Of a DNA stretch of 64,000 nt, positions 24,833 through 55,958 are shown one piece after another. Numbering within the stretch: the stretch's first letter is position 1; the number at the start of each line of letters is the position of its first letter. The position numbers were made by a program, and so were the translations under genes. The stretch comes from Antennarius striatus. Taxonomy: Eukaryota > Chordata > Actinopteri > Lophiiformes > Antennariidae. A model generated the notes under the pieces. The model was not told where the DNA came from. It saw only the letters and a list, made by a program, of their open reading frames with translations, and made no database searches. The stretch covers positions 3,198,501 through 3,262,500 of the forward strand of contig NC_090783.1 in assembly GCF_040054535.1 (NCBI RefSeq), given 5' to 3'.

Positions 24833-26908
24833 AGGCGTGTTGAGGACGTGGTGAGGTATCCGGGCCTGCCGCCGCACCGTCAGCTGACCTACCAGGCCAA
24901 GCAAACCATCAGCAGAGAGATGGAGCAGGAGAAGATGAGGAGAGCCGAGCGGCTGATGCGACAAAGAAACCCAACGACGGTGAGACTCGTCCAACGTCGT
25001 CCGGACGATCGATCGTTTGCTCGTTTGTCACGTGCCATGTTCTCCGCCACGCAGAAAGAGGAGGAGGAGAAGAAGAAGAGCGCCGCTCCTCAGCCGACCA
25101 GGAACCACCAGCAGAGGCTGGAGAACATCGTCAAACAGACCGCCGTGGAGACGCGGGTGAGACGTGACATCTGTAGGGGGCGCCAGAGAGCAGTAGTGCC
25201 GTAATGACGAGGAAGAGCCTCTAGAGGCTAGAAATGAGGATAATGAGACGCCACCGGGTGACAATCCCTCATGGATGATCTGAAATGAGGCTAATGAGAA
25301 ATGTCTGAGCGCGTGTTCATTCAAAAAAAATTCCTTCGCCGTTTTTAACCTCGATACAAACGACGGTTTTTAAAAACTGACTGACTGACCTCGTCTTCTT
25401 CTTCTCTGTTCTGCAGCCGGAGGTGGATTTTTTCGGCCGAGCCGTCGTCCCCAGGCCTCAGAAGCCAACGCCGTCTTCAGACACGGGTACCGTAGCGTGA
25501 CATCACTTCATCTCGTCCAGCCCACCCCCTACCCCCTACCCCCGCTTTGAGAAAACAGGCCTGAAGGGCACATCAGGTCCAAACAGGGGATGTGTGTTAC
25601 GTAATGCTTCTAGTGGTGGCCGGCGCCACTAAAAGTAGTTTCAGGGGAATGAAGAAGGTTTTTACCACATCCCAAAATTCACATTTGCATTAACAACAGA
25701 TCAAAGGAGCTCCGAAACAGACGGAAAAGTTCCTGCTTTCCATCTGTGAGGGGAAATATTCATCCTTTGCTCAAAACAGGATTCCGCTATTATTCCTTCT
25801 GCGATCAGAAGGGACTGTAATGTACTATGTGATTTAATTAGACACGCAGGCCCAGATTCAGAGCTTTTGTCGTCATTGTGGTTAAAAGTGGATCCATTAA
25901 AATCACCCCACCCCCCACCCCCCGAAAGCACCGCTTTCATGAAATTGATCGACGGGGTAATCGGGGTGGAAGCGCAGAGCGGCGGCTGTTTTTAGGACAT
26001 GACGACAGACCATAATGATCATGATTTCCTGGAGGTTCACCATCTTTGCGATGTGAAAGCATTCGGAACAAAAAAGGGTCGATCAGTTTCTCTTGACGTT
26101 TTGGTCTTTATTATGTTTATCCATTCTAATCTTAAAATGTTGTTTTCTACATTCTTATTTAATAAAAAAAAAAAAATCCTGATTCAAAAAACTAGAACAG
26201 AATCCCTCAAATTAACGTAAGTCAAATTAATCATTTTGATCGTTAAAGTTCTGACAAACGTGTGTTCATTTCAATCGAATCAAGTCAGACACATGGATAA
26301 TAGAACAGACACGCCCCTTCTTTTTCGACCAATCGTAGGTAGGTGTGTAAAGACGGCTCCGCCTCTCCTCACAACTATCAGCTCCTCCATTTCTGACATT
26401 ATCGCCGCGCAAACACACAAGTTCTGTGAATTTGCCGGCGCCGTGCGCTCCGCGTCGGATCTGAACGCACCATCGCTTTTGTTTTTTTGTTTTTTTTCTG
26501 GGGTTTAGATGATAAAAGCTATTTGAAGAGCAGACAATGAATTTATGGACCAATCATAATCATGAGATTGATCAAGTAAATTGTTAGCTGGAATAATCAC
26601 TTAAATTATTTTCAATCACTTTCCTATCAGTGGATTATTGGATTATTTTGGCATGAGGTCACTAACTGGATGTAAACCCTCTGTTGTTTTTTAAAAAAAT
26701 TTTGTGAGGTCTCCTTTTTCTTTTGCACCTTAAAATATGTAAATCACTCCATTGTTTCTCCTATTTCTTTTTTTAAATTTTTATAGGTGAGAAGTGTGCG
26801 GTTCTTTCCATGGGAACGGCGGTCGGCAACAGCGACGTGTGGTTCCGCTTCAACGAAGGCATGTCCAACGCCGTCCGACGGAACGTCTACATCCGAGAGC
26901 TGCTGTGA
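18063..26908 (+). CDS. chtf18: Chromosome transmission fidelity factor 18, AAA+ clamp-loader subunit
   Basis: Large subunit of the CTF18-RFC complex, which loads PCNA and supports leading-strand replication and sister-chromatid cohesion. Twenty-two exons join in frame to 923 residues: 18063-18153, 18704-18790, 18858-19008, 19185-19374, 19486-19578, 19775-19827, 19929-20070, 20145-20369, 20449-20546, 20627-20750, 20840-20979, 21458-21551, 21629-21727, 21814-21944, 22123-22231, 22302-22526, 22611-22760, 22879-23009, 24835-24979, 25055-25156, 25417-25486, 26787-26908. Visible motifs: [17 protein letters not shown] ahead of the ATPase; Walker [10 protein letters not shown] at about 350-358; Walker B LVIDEIDG at about 408-415; the RFC-type SDDRS; and the C-terminal NVYIRELL that in yeast and human Ctf18 contacts DCC1/CTF8. 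AATAAA follows at 26938. The exon 4 donor (AAG/GTTGTG) is weak. Human CHTF18 is slightly longer (975 residues). Confidence 0.96.
18310..18500. repeat. Possible retrotransposon 3'-end relic
   Basis: CTTTATTAGTCCCCAAAGCG followed by GTGCAATGGTG and AT-rich sequence resembles the 3' tails of fish LINE-like elements (cACTTTATTgATCCC...). It is degenerate and noncoding, and lies in chtf18 intron 1. Confidence 0.3.
21027..21215. repeat. Duplicated palindromic TGACCTTGACCTTGA...AGGTCAAGGTCA block
   Basis: At 21027-21060 TGACCTTGACCTTGAG is followed, after a few bases, by its inverted form AGGTCAAGGTCA. A diverged second copy, with its flanks, starts about 150 bases later (near 21176-21210). The block lies in chtf18 intron 11 and is probably a dispersed-repeat fragment. 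It happens to contain several AGGTCA nuclear-receptor half-sites. Confidence 0.6.
23015..24828 (+). repeat. Four CA/TG microsatellites in chtf18 intron 18
   Basis: (CA)n at 23015-23059 begins right after the exon 18 donor. (GT)n lies at about 23188-23228, (TG)n at 24570-24654 and (TG)n at 24799-24828. The last ends a few bases before the exon 19 acceptor (exon starts 24835). Confidence 0.93.
23437..23619 (+). CDS. Candidate single-pass membrane microprotein nested in chtf18 intron 18
   Basis: A 60-codon ATG-to-TGA frame in the 1.8 kb intron, same strand as chtf18. It encodes a charged, polar N-terminus ([14 protein letters not shown]), then [17 protein letters not shown], one strongly hydrophobic helix ([18 protein letters not shown], about residues 33-50) and a short tail ending HHNTTL, with an N-glycosylation-type NTT. 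The frame is GC-rich at third positions with repeated CTG Leu, like real exons here and unlike the AT-rich intron. Position -3 of the start is a purine. An AATAAA at 23941-23946 would end a single-exon mRNA. No family was recognised. It could be an independent gene, an alternative chtf18 terminal exon, or chance; the hydrophobic helix flanked by coherent termini favours coding. Confidence 0.45.
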   Translation: MRGHDAEERPARGGSFLQARCDQVLVTNDWCLPLVGALLLLLLIYTFLYLPSLAHHNTTL

Positions 26909-26937
26909 CCCCCCCCCCCCACTACCCTCCGCGTGGA

Positions 26938-26982
26938 AATAAATCCACTCATCCAGCCGTTAAATTCAAAACAGTCTTTATT
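26938..26982. terminator. Facing poly(A) signals of chtf18 and gng13
   Basis: AATAAA on the plus strand at 26938-26943, 30 bases after the chtf18 stop, faces tttatt at 26977-26982 (AATAAA on the minus strand) for gng13. Both cleavage sites should fall near 26960. A second plus-strand AATAAA is at 27005-27010. Confidence 0.65.
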
Positions 26983-27069
26983 TTGATTGACAGTGTAAAG
27001 AGCCAATAAAAAGGTGTTGAACATTCCTCTGCAGTCCATCAAAACAAACCTGTAGAAAGCTACTTAGTG

Positions 27070-27471
27070 CTACACACACACACACACATGCACACACACA
27101 CACACACATATACAAACACACGCGTACACACAAGTCTTGACATAAATGAGAAGCATTCAGGAGTCTCCAAATAAATAAACATAACAGCGTTAATGTGCGT
27201 GTGTGTGTGTGTGAGAGAGAACAAGACGATGCAAATGAGGGAGTTAGTGCAGTGTGTGTGTGTGGGAATGCAGCGTTTTCTATGCATCCGTGATTGTGTG
27301 TGTGTGTGTGCGACCATTAGAGGATCACACACTTGCCCTTCTCCACCCAGGGGTTGGCTCTCATCAGCTCCGGGTTCAGGAATGGATCGTCGCAAACACA
27401 ACCCTCAATCCACTTCACCAGCCTGCAAAAGACACACACACACACACACACACCCTGTCAGCACAGACGCG

Positions 27472-27515
<44 letters not shown>

Positions 27516-27662
27516 CACTTACTCGGTAACAGTGATGGAGGATTTCTCTCTGTTGATCGCCAGCTGATACTGGAGGCTTTCCACTTCTCTCCTCATCTGT
27601 GGGACGTCTAACTCCTCCATGATGATGCTGCAGGTCACACACACACACACACACACACACAC
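27070..27662 (+). repeat. CA/TG microsatellites in and around gng13
   Basis: Short dinucleotide tracts: (CA)n at about 27070-27125 in the 3'UTR, (TG)n at about 27195-27213, (CA)n at 27431-27452, (TG)n at 27473-27512 and (CA)n at 27638-27662. The last three lie against the splice sites of the two coding exons. Confidence 0.9.
27317..27620 (-). CDS. gng13: G-protein gamma-13 subunit
   Basis: Gamma subunit that pairs with G-beta in taste, olfactory and retinal cells. Two coding exons, 27523-27620 and 27317-27422, give 67 residues, the usual family length. It opens MEELDVPQMRREVESLQYQL and continues ITVTELVKWIEGCVCDDPFL, then NPELMRANPWVEKGKCVIL. The C-terminal CVIL is a CaaX box predicted for geranylgeranylation. 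The coding exon begins seven bases upstream of the ATG after a CTGCAG acceptor, so a noncoding first exon exists, probably the one with donor GACG/GTGAGT at 28858. (CA)n or (TG)n tracts flank every splice site of the gene (27431-27452, 27473-27512, 27638-27662). Teleosts can carry gng13a and gng13b; which copy this is cannot be decided here. Confidence 0.95.
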
Positions 27663-28857
27663 GAGAAACACACAACAGATTGAGACTAGAGGTTTTTTTC
27701 AAATAGAGAATAAACGAATTAAAATTCTGTTTTCATCAGCTGAATTTCGGATTTAGTTTTACTTTGAGAAAAGAATGAACTTCATTGTCATCCTCATGGT
27801 AATCAATAAAAACTAATTTCATTTGCTAGATTTATGATCCAAACCAGACGTCATAATGTCATCAGTTTGCTGGTTAGTAGCATCATGTGAGATTTAAATT
27901 TAACTAGTAAAACAGTAATTGTGTTTGAGAACAGAACTTTTAACTGAAAGACCAGAATCAACTATAAAGTGGGAAGTTTTCACTGAAATGTAACTTGAAG
28001 GACAAAAATATGTTCTTACTTGCCAGAAAGTCTCATCAAATATTAAAACCAACAACATTTTAATCTCTAAATTTCTTTCTAATTCCCATCCCCTGCCTGT
28101 GATTCTATGATTTACGACAAAGTGATCATAAACGTTAAAAAAAGACTTAATTTCACAGAAGTCATTTATGCTCCATTTGTATGGGGACTACTTTAACCGG
28201 TGGATTAATACATTGCACTGGTGTTTTAAGTTAATTTCATCAAACAAAATCATTTGTTGTTTTTCTGTGTGGATGATCTTTACTGGAAAATAAACCTCAT
28301 GTATATTTTAAAGGCTCAGCTTCACATCTCCAACTGTTTGCTGCATCTCCTCTGTTCTTGTAAATTCTGCCCCACCCTGCCACGGGCCACATTACAGCAG
28401 CAGGAGAGGCAGAAAGGGCCCAGATGAGAGTTCTGAGCGGCTATGGATCACTTTACCCCCCTACCCCACCCAATGGAAACTGCCCCCACCTCCACCAGCA
28501 GCACCATCCCGTCTGCGGCCTGCTCTCCTCCACCAGCCTCCATCCTGCCGGTGCCAGCTGTTCCACGGAAAGGCCTTCATCATTTAATTATAGCCTCTAA
28601 ACGGGTTAGAGGCATCGGGCTCCACTCAACCATCAGGCGCGTTTCGAGCTGCTGGTCACGTGTTTACATTTAAATCTCTTCTGATCAACAATCTATAACC
28701 TATCAATAATCTAACAGCGATTCCGCACCTTAAAAACACCTCGATCATCAGTTAAAGCGCAAACGCGTCGTGAATGTGTGCGGATGGATGGATGGATGGA
28801 TGGATGGATGGATGGATGGATGGATGGAAGCGCGCCGACACAAACAAGCGCACTCAC
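27663..28857 (-). other. gng13 intron 1, with (GGAT)n near its 5' end
   Basis: AT-rich intron with no supported exon. A perfect GGAT tetranucleotide array lies at 28782-28828, just inside the 5'UTR donor. Pro/Ser-rich frames at 28443-28673 show no splice context or family resemblance. Confidence 0.5.
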
Positions 28858-29230
28858 CGTCAGGCCTACCGGACAGGACCGGGGATCGGTGTGGAGGGCG
28901 GCCGGTGGACGGGAGATGCAGGCACCGATGATGACAACCGAGAATCGCTTGAATTTAACTCCCCCCCCGGTAGGAGAAACCGGCTTCGGGTCCAGGGCAG
29001 GAGGAAGGAGAGGAAGAGGAGGATGTTCCGAGTCTCACGACGGCGCTCCTCTGCGCTCCCCTCTGGTAGCGACTGGATGCGGGATGCGCAGGGCGGGGAA
29101 AAGCAGCCCCGCCGCCTGGTTTGACAGTCAAACGAGTGCTTTTTGGACCCGTATGGAAATATTCCACGCACCGGAGCAGGAAACACGCAAATGAGGACGC
29201 GCTCCAGATGGAAAACAAGCCGGGGGGGGT
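28858..29230 (-). promoter_or_regulatory. GC-rich 5'UTR exon and promoter region of gng13
   Basis: On the minus strand a strong donor GACG/GTGAGTGCG ends a presumptive noncoding exon at 28858. The region above it, to about 29230, is GC-rich and CpG-containing in AT-rich surroundings. The transcription start is not determined. Confidence 0.45.
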
Positions 29231-29430
29231 GATTTGCTATGCAGATGAGCGGAAATGTCGGTTTGTGTGTTGGAGAACCCGAGTGAGATGGGAAACGGAC
29301 TAGAAATTCATCTTTAACCTGTAATCCCGAGTTTTCATTGGCTCCTATTCCATTTTTTTTTTTTGGTAGATAAATGTCAAGTTTTTATGTGTGAACTCCC
29401 TAAATCTGTTCTTTTCAGGTTTAAAATACA

Positions 29431-29568
29431 TTTAGAATATTTTATATCCTAAGAGTGCTTAGACCAAGTGATTTACTTTAGAATATTTTATATCCTAAGA
29501 GTGCTTAGACCAAGTGATTTACTTTAGAATATTTTATATCCTAAGAGTGCTTAGACCAAGTGATTTAC
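29431..29568. repeat. 46-bp tandem repeat, three copies
   Basis: Three almost identical head-to-tail copies of a 46-base unit start at 29431, 29477 and 29523 (TTTAGAATATTTTATATCCT..., ending AAGTGATTTAC). Near-identity suggests recent expansion. No coding role is seen. Confidence 0.95.
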
Positions 29569-29602
29569 CATATCTGATTAAGAGACTCAGGAGCTGAATA
29601 TT

Positions 29603-29680
29603 AGATGAACAGTAGATACACTTTAATGATCCCAAATTGGTATATTCACATGTTGCAGCAGCATTCAGACAAAATATTCA
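29603..29680. repeat. Possible retrotransposon 3'-end relic
   Basis: AGATACACTTTAATGATCCC followed by AAATTGG and TGTTGCAGCAGCA matches the layout of common fish LINE 3' tails (gatACACTTTATTGATCCC...). It is short and noncoding. Confidence 0.4.
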
Positions 29681-29938
29681 TAAAGTTTGACATCTAAAAT
29701 TCTTTTTGCTTCAGGCATGCAATTCTGTGGTCAACTGGATCATAAATTTAAAAAAAAATTAAAAAAAATTTCATGCAAGAAAATCTTCACGTTATGGAAA
29801 GTATTTATCATCAGTGGGGAGAAGTCCCAACAGTCTCCTATAATATTACAACAGAGTGCTCACAGGACGGTTCAAAAAGTAATTTATTCAAACACAACCT
29901 GACAGTTTGATTCAGTTTTGATTAAAATTGTGATCTCT

Positions 29939-30911
29939 TCATTCTTGTCTCATTCCGGTAGCTTGAAGGAAGAGTTTTCTTCTCCTTTGTGACATCAGGA
30001 AACCTGAAAACGACAAAAAACTCATCAAAAGAGAACAAACTGAAAACAAATCGGAGTGAAGCTGCTGGCATGCAGACAGACTTACCTTTCCAATAAACTC
30101 GATCATCACAAGACACAACTGTCAAGTCGGAAAACCGCCTGTTTGAGAGCAGATCAGTTTTAGTTCACATTAAAAATAAATCCTTTAAACAAGCCTACAG
30201 TAGGAGCCTCAGAATCTAGTTAGAATCAGGAGCAGTCATCCTGCTCTCATAGTAGGTGTCAGAAAAGTTTATTTTAGCTTGTCATCACAGGCGGAGACGT
30301 ATTCAAATCCAACATGCAGCACGGACTCACCCATCAGAATTGATATGGATCAGTTCACTCTGCTCTTGAGTACGGTCGTCTCTTCCTCACCTGCTGAAGA
30401 AACAGCACAGAAATTATTATTACATAGAGAAGTATCAGAGGCAGAGCGAGGACTGGAACACGAGCCTCAGAATAAAGATGGAATCAGGAGCTACGTGTAG
30501 CTCTCATAGAAGGTGTCAGAAAAGTTTTATTTTGTTTTGTCATCACACGCTCAAATTATTTCACATCCCAAAATATGAACTCATTCTCACCTGTCGGCAG
30601 TCAACTTTGACCTGAGTGGTGACCCATCTTCAAGAGCTCCATCCATCTCCAAACCCCCCTCCCTAGGCTCACATTCCCCACCGTCAACCTCAGGAGGAAG
30701 TTGCCTGTTTGGGGGAAAAAAAACCCCAAAACAGCCCAAGATGAATAAAAATAAACCTCTTTGTAAAACACTGACATTTATGTAATTTGTCTGACTTCAT
30801 AAATTAAAAAATTAACAGGACGCTCCACAACATAAAGGCAGCCCATAATTCTCTTTATCATTACGGTCCATCTTCTATCTACCTAGTGAAATCCAAGCCA
30901 TGATTCCTCAT
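29939..30911 (-). CDS. Candidate unrecognised four-exon gene, 86 residues
   Basis: Four minus-strand exons join with GT-AG sites and matching phases: 30883-30911 (start), 30591-30704, 30086-30138, 29939-30003 (stop). The predicted product begins MRNHGLDFTRQLPPEVDGG, is acidic in the middle (GGLEMDGALEDGSP), then has LTVVSCDDRVYWKGF and a basic tail ending TGMRQE. An AATAAA on the minus strand (29883-29888) lies about 50 bases after the stop. A 5'UTR exon with donor AAAT/GTGAGT ends at 31220. A fifth exon-like segment (about 30336-30395) sits between two copies of a duplicated intron block and would introduce an immediate stop, so it is either unused or a poison exon. No family was recognised; a noncoding RNA with these exons is the main alternative. 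Confidence 0.35.
30204..30548. repeat. Tandem-duplicated intron block (period 258)
   Basis: A block of about 87 bases at 30204-30290 recurs, diverged, at 30462-30548. Both start GAGCCTCAGAAT and share GAATCAGGAG, GGTGTCAGAAAAGTTT and TGTCATCAC. The spacing implies that an intron plus exon of the candidate gene was duplicated. Confidence 0.8.
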
Positions 30912-31399
30912 ACCACTGAGGAAAACTCCAGCATGCTTCTACTTCACCTGCCAGAAAGAGGGAAAAATAAGTTGTGTTTTTACTATATAAGAAATTCCAA
31001 GGTTTAATTCTAATACGTTTAAGAATGTTAAGGGACGTGACACATGAAAAACTTCATTACATTTAAATGTCACGTTTTTAAAAAGATAAAACACACTTCT
31101 CTGAGGCTGGTGAAACACGTGTTGACTCTGGTCGGGGAACTGCAGTCCTTACAGAACAGCCACGTGTTTCATGGTTGATTGACATGACAAATACTCACAC
31201 AATAACACTTAATACTCACATTTAAACTGTTTCCATTAGCCAGTTAGCGACTGGTCATCCAAACTGGGAGCTTTCTGCTGCCAAATGTCTCGTAAAACTC
31301 GTAAAAAGCACTGAAACTGGCTTCGTTTCCGCCATTCTGCCTGATATACGCTTCAAATAAAGTAGATGGAAAAGGCTTCCGCTTATATTTCGAATCCTA

Positions 31400-32349
31400 C
31401 TATGGTGAAGGCTGAGCACACAAAACTCCGCCTCTGATTGGCTTATTATACTACATGCTTATGACGATTGGTTAGATGTGAGGGCGTATGTCTAACATTA
31501 AGCCAATCAGATATAGAGAAAGGCGGGTCTTTGCGTCGCATTAGTATTATTTTGCAAACTGCTAGCTGGCTACATAGCAGAACACTATTACTGTACGTAT
31601 AGTACTGTATGCCACGGACAAGCTAGTTAGCTAACGTTTGTTTATTTCTTTATTGGACTTGAAAAGTTATTTTATAACTATATTATATTCTAAATGATAC
31701 CTATCAAAATACTTTATTATATGAAAACTGTACGTAAACTAAGTTTTTTTTAAAAGTTTTTTTTTACAAACGGTCAAACATTTATAATTTTATGTTTTCT
31801 ATAACAAACATCTCCAGTAAGTCACCAAAGTCACAGTAAGTAGATTTTTAATAAGTTTAATTATTGTTAAAATGAGGGAAGGCAGTACAAATATCAGTAA
31901 CAATTTCCTGTAATCATTTGTATTTTTGTATATGTTTATTTATCCACCCTAGTATTAGTATTCCAAAGCTTTAAATCCCTCACTTAAACCAACATACATG
32001 TATGTGTGGTTGATAATACTGTGAGTTTGTCTACAGATAATATTTAACATATTTAGCATACAATTTCAATTTTCTGAGGGTTCAAGGTGAAAATTTACAT
32101 TTTTAAAATGCTTGACTGTAAATCCAGGTTAAAAAAAAGTCTATTTCAATTCTTTTTTTTCCCTACAAAACTCTTCAAAGTATTTGGCCTGAAATTCTAA
32201 CACTGAAATTATTCACCGTCATAAAATTGTGGAGTTTAAAGTCCTTAATCTGCTACTGTAAATTCCAGTTTTGGTTTACTCCAACAAGTTGCCATAAAGA
32301 ACAGATGAGTAGGTGTATGATATCTAAAAGAAACACATTTTAGAGAGAC
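31400..32349. other. AT-rich intergenic stretch, nothing identified
   Basis: The AT-rich sequence shows no splice-bounded open frame, RNA gene or clear repeat. Short CTAGCTGGCTA- and GCTAGTTAGCTAACG-type motifs near 31560-31640 are common low-complexity fish sequence. Confidence 0.5.
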
Positions 32350-33427
32350 ATTTAAGGTTTAATTTACACATTTATTCAGGTCACAGCTGTACAGGAATGC
32401 ATCATCACAGCAGAAACACAACCTAAACCCAACCATGGCACAACAGCCATCACAACATCCAGAACTCAACCATAAAAGTAAACAGGCTCAATCAGCGTAC
32501 CCTAATTCAATGTACTATTTATTGTCATTATTATTATTCACATAGAACCATCTGTCTCTCAAATATATCTTTGTTTTTTTTTTTCAAAGAGCATAAAAAT
32601 ACAAGAGGACTCTTCATTGGGATGAACACTGCTGGTTGATCCACTATCTGGGGGAGGGAAGGGGGGTGACGACCACTGAAAACTGGGGCGCTGTAGTGGA
32701 GCAGAGCCAATTTATTACAGGTTAGGGACTCGCACAAGGCTTCTCAATGGTTACAGGAGGACTGCAGACATTAAGTTTAGGGACACAACTCAATTTATAA
32801 GCTACTTTTGACATCACACACACACAAGGAAGGGGTTGGCATGGAGACAGAAAAAAAACTTTGCCTTGGATGTTGGAAATAAAAAAAGAAAATATTGATT
32901 ATATTAAATAACACTACCAAGGCACAGAGAGATGCAGATTTAACAAAACAGACATGGAGGGAGATAAAAAGGGGGGGAAGACAAGATGGACGGTGGGCAG
33001 ATTAGAGGCAGTTTCACTAACCAACACTAGGGGGAGCTCTAACAGCTCAAAAACCCAGGTACAGTATATTATAAACTATGCATACTGGATGTACTATAGA
33101 AAGCATTGAAATATAGGATTATCTTTCAAAAACACTGTTCACTGCAGCAGGACAAAGGGAAACACCGCATGAGTGTGTGCTTTTATATACTGGTGTGTGT
33201 GTCTTTGCATGTAAATGTGCATGAAATATGTGTGTATCCACGCAAACCTCAACACCACCGAAGCAGAACACCAGATTACAACCAACGTCATGTGCATACG
33301 TGAATGTGTGTGTGCGTGTAGATGCGTTTTATGTGAAGGTTCTATATTGTCGTTCCAATCTAGCTACTGTACGAGTGGGAAGACACTGACATGAGCATCA
33401 GCAGGGACCACGCACACACACACACAC

Positions 33428-33460
<33 letters not shown>

Positions 33461-34188
33461 TACACACACACTCTAAACGACAACAACAGCAACAGTAAGA
33501 ACAATAGCAACAACAGCAACATGAAGAGAGACAACACACAGGTCAGGAAGTCCGGCTAACCCACAATCCTCCCCTCGCGTGGAAGAGAAACAGAGGCTAT
33601 GATTCACCTGGAAAAATGCAACCTTTGTTTTTGACATTGCAGGAGACGGACTCAGAAAAGCAGCCGTTCTATGTGCTTTTTTAAAATTCCCTCCGGCGCA
33701 ACGTTTGCATGTCTCATCTATCCATCCAACAATCTACCTGTTTGTCTGTTTGTGTGCTTATTTTAGCAAGCAATATGCTTATGTGTCTGCCACCCTGTCT
33801 CACTGAGTTAGGATCTCTGCCAGAGTCTGTAGAGAGAAAAGGATGAGGAGGATGATTGTGCTTCTCGATGCATGCAGCCGTCTGAGGCTGGGCGGCGGCG
33901 TTGGCCGCGACGCGCTGGGCTGCAGAGGTCAGAGGTTGTGTGGGAGTGGCCTCCTGGCATCGGGAGGCAAACTAGAGCTACCACCCCAGATGAAGAGAAG
34001 ACTCCCTCCTCGGTATATATTGTACAAGGCTACATGAGAAGCGCTCAACACACACTCACACACATGCACACACTCCCTATAGAGCGCCAGCATCGAGCCT
34101 TTGGAGTCTTGATACACCTACGCATGATTGGGGAGGGGGAGGAGGAGGAAGGGGAAGGTCTTCTTGGAAGTGAGGCTCAGGCAGGAGA
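32350..34188 (-). other. Probable caskin1 3'UTR
   Basis: From the caskin1 stop downwards there is no coding exon. A minus-strand AATAAA at 32371-32376 would end a 3'UTR of about 1.8 kb. A (CA)n/(CG)n tract lies at 33413-33470. The sequence is less AT-rich than the adjoining spacer. Confidence 0.5.
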
Positions 34189-54761
<20,573 letters not shown>

Positions 54762-55499
54762 GTCCCCTGACGTCCCGCCCCGGTCCGAGCGCCCCTCTCT
54801 CCTCCCTTAATCCGCTGCTACATCCTGCCGCCGCTCCGGGCCTCCCGCTGGAGCTGAGGTGCGGAGGGATGGATGCTGCCGGGACTGGGATGCTCCGGTT
54901 CGGCCAGGGGGAGTCCAGCGCTCTCCCTCCCTCCCTCCCCCCCTCCCTCCCTCCAACCGACACCGACCACCGACCCACCGCCCGACCGGACCTCGCTCGC
55001 TCTCAACCGGGATGCTCTCCGGCCGCGGGGACGCTCCGGATAAATCCCACGGACTCTGTCCGTGACGCGGATCCGCTGGGTCTGTAGGCGCGTGGCGCGT
55101 GGAGCGCGAGCGCCCTCCTATTCGCTGGGTGAAACTGGCACCGGTTAAAGCTCACGAGCCCTCAATCCGCAGTCTCTGATGTTTAACGTGTGACCGCTGT
55201 CGCCGCCGCCGCCGCCGCCGCCGCGGTGCCGGACCCGCTCGCGTCAGCCCCTGCGCGCGCACGCACGCACACATTCAGCCGCGCGCGCGCACACACACGC
55301 ACACACACGCGCAGTGCCACATACGACATTATATAAACACGAGCAACTAGTGCGCGCGACGCTCCAGCGGTTGTAATCCCGGGATGCGCGTTTGCGCGTG
55401 TGCGGCGGACAAGTCAGGAGAGGTCGTTTGGCGCGTGGGTCACGCGGAACCAACAAACGCACCGACGCTCCAAGGTGTGAAATATTTATCATACATCTA

Positions 55500-55890
55500 T
55501 GAAAATCAGGAAATTTTCATTCTTATCTTCTTTTATTACCTTTAAATTTCCTGTTTTAATTGTTTTTTTTAAATTATATTTTTAATTTTTTTAACCTTTG
55601 CCTTATTTCTGAAGCACTTTTGATTGTGTAGCTAAATAAAACGGCCTTTTCTCCACGTGTCAAGGCGGTGATGGTTTTTATTCCAACCTGCTTAAAGTTA
55701 ATGAGACAAGAGATAATTTCAGCACAAGCACTCAGTTCCTGTGTGTGTGTGTGTGTGTGTGTGGGGGGTAATTAGTATTAAAGGGGCCACTGCCAGCAAC
55801 ATTTAGGACAGGAAGTGGAGCACATGACAGAATACAGGAATACAAGGGCTTGATTAAAGATATAAAAAAATGTGTGCACGATAAAGCCTG

Positions 55891-55958
<68 letters not shown>

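Noticed and set aside
28443-28673. Pro/Ser-rich plus-strand frame in gng13 intron 1
   Set aside because: No splice context, no poly(A) signal and no family; low-complexity C-rich sequence explains it.
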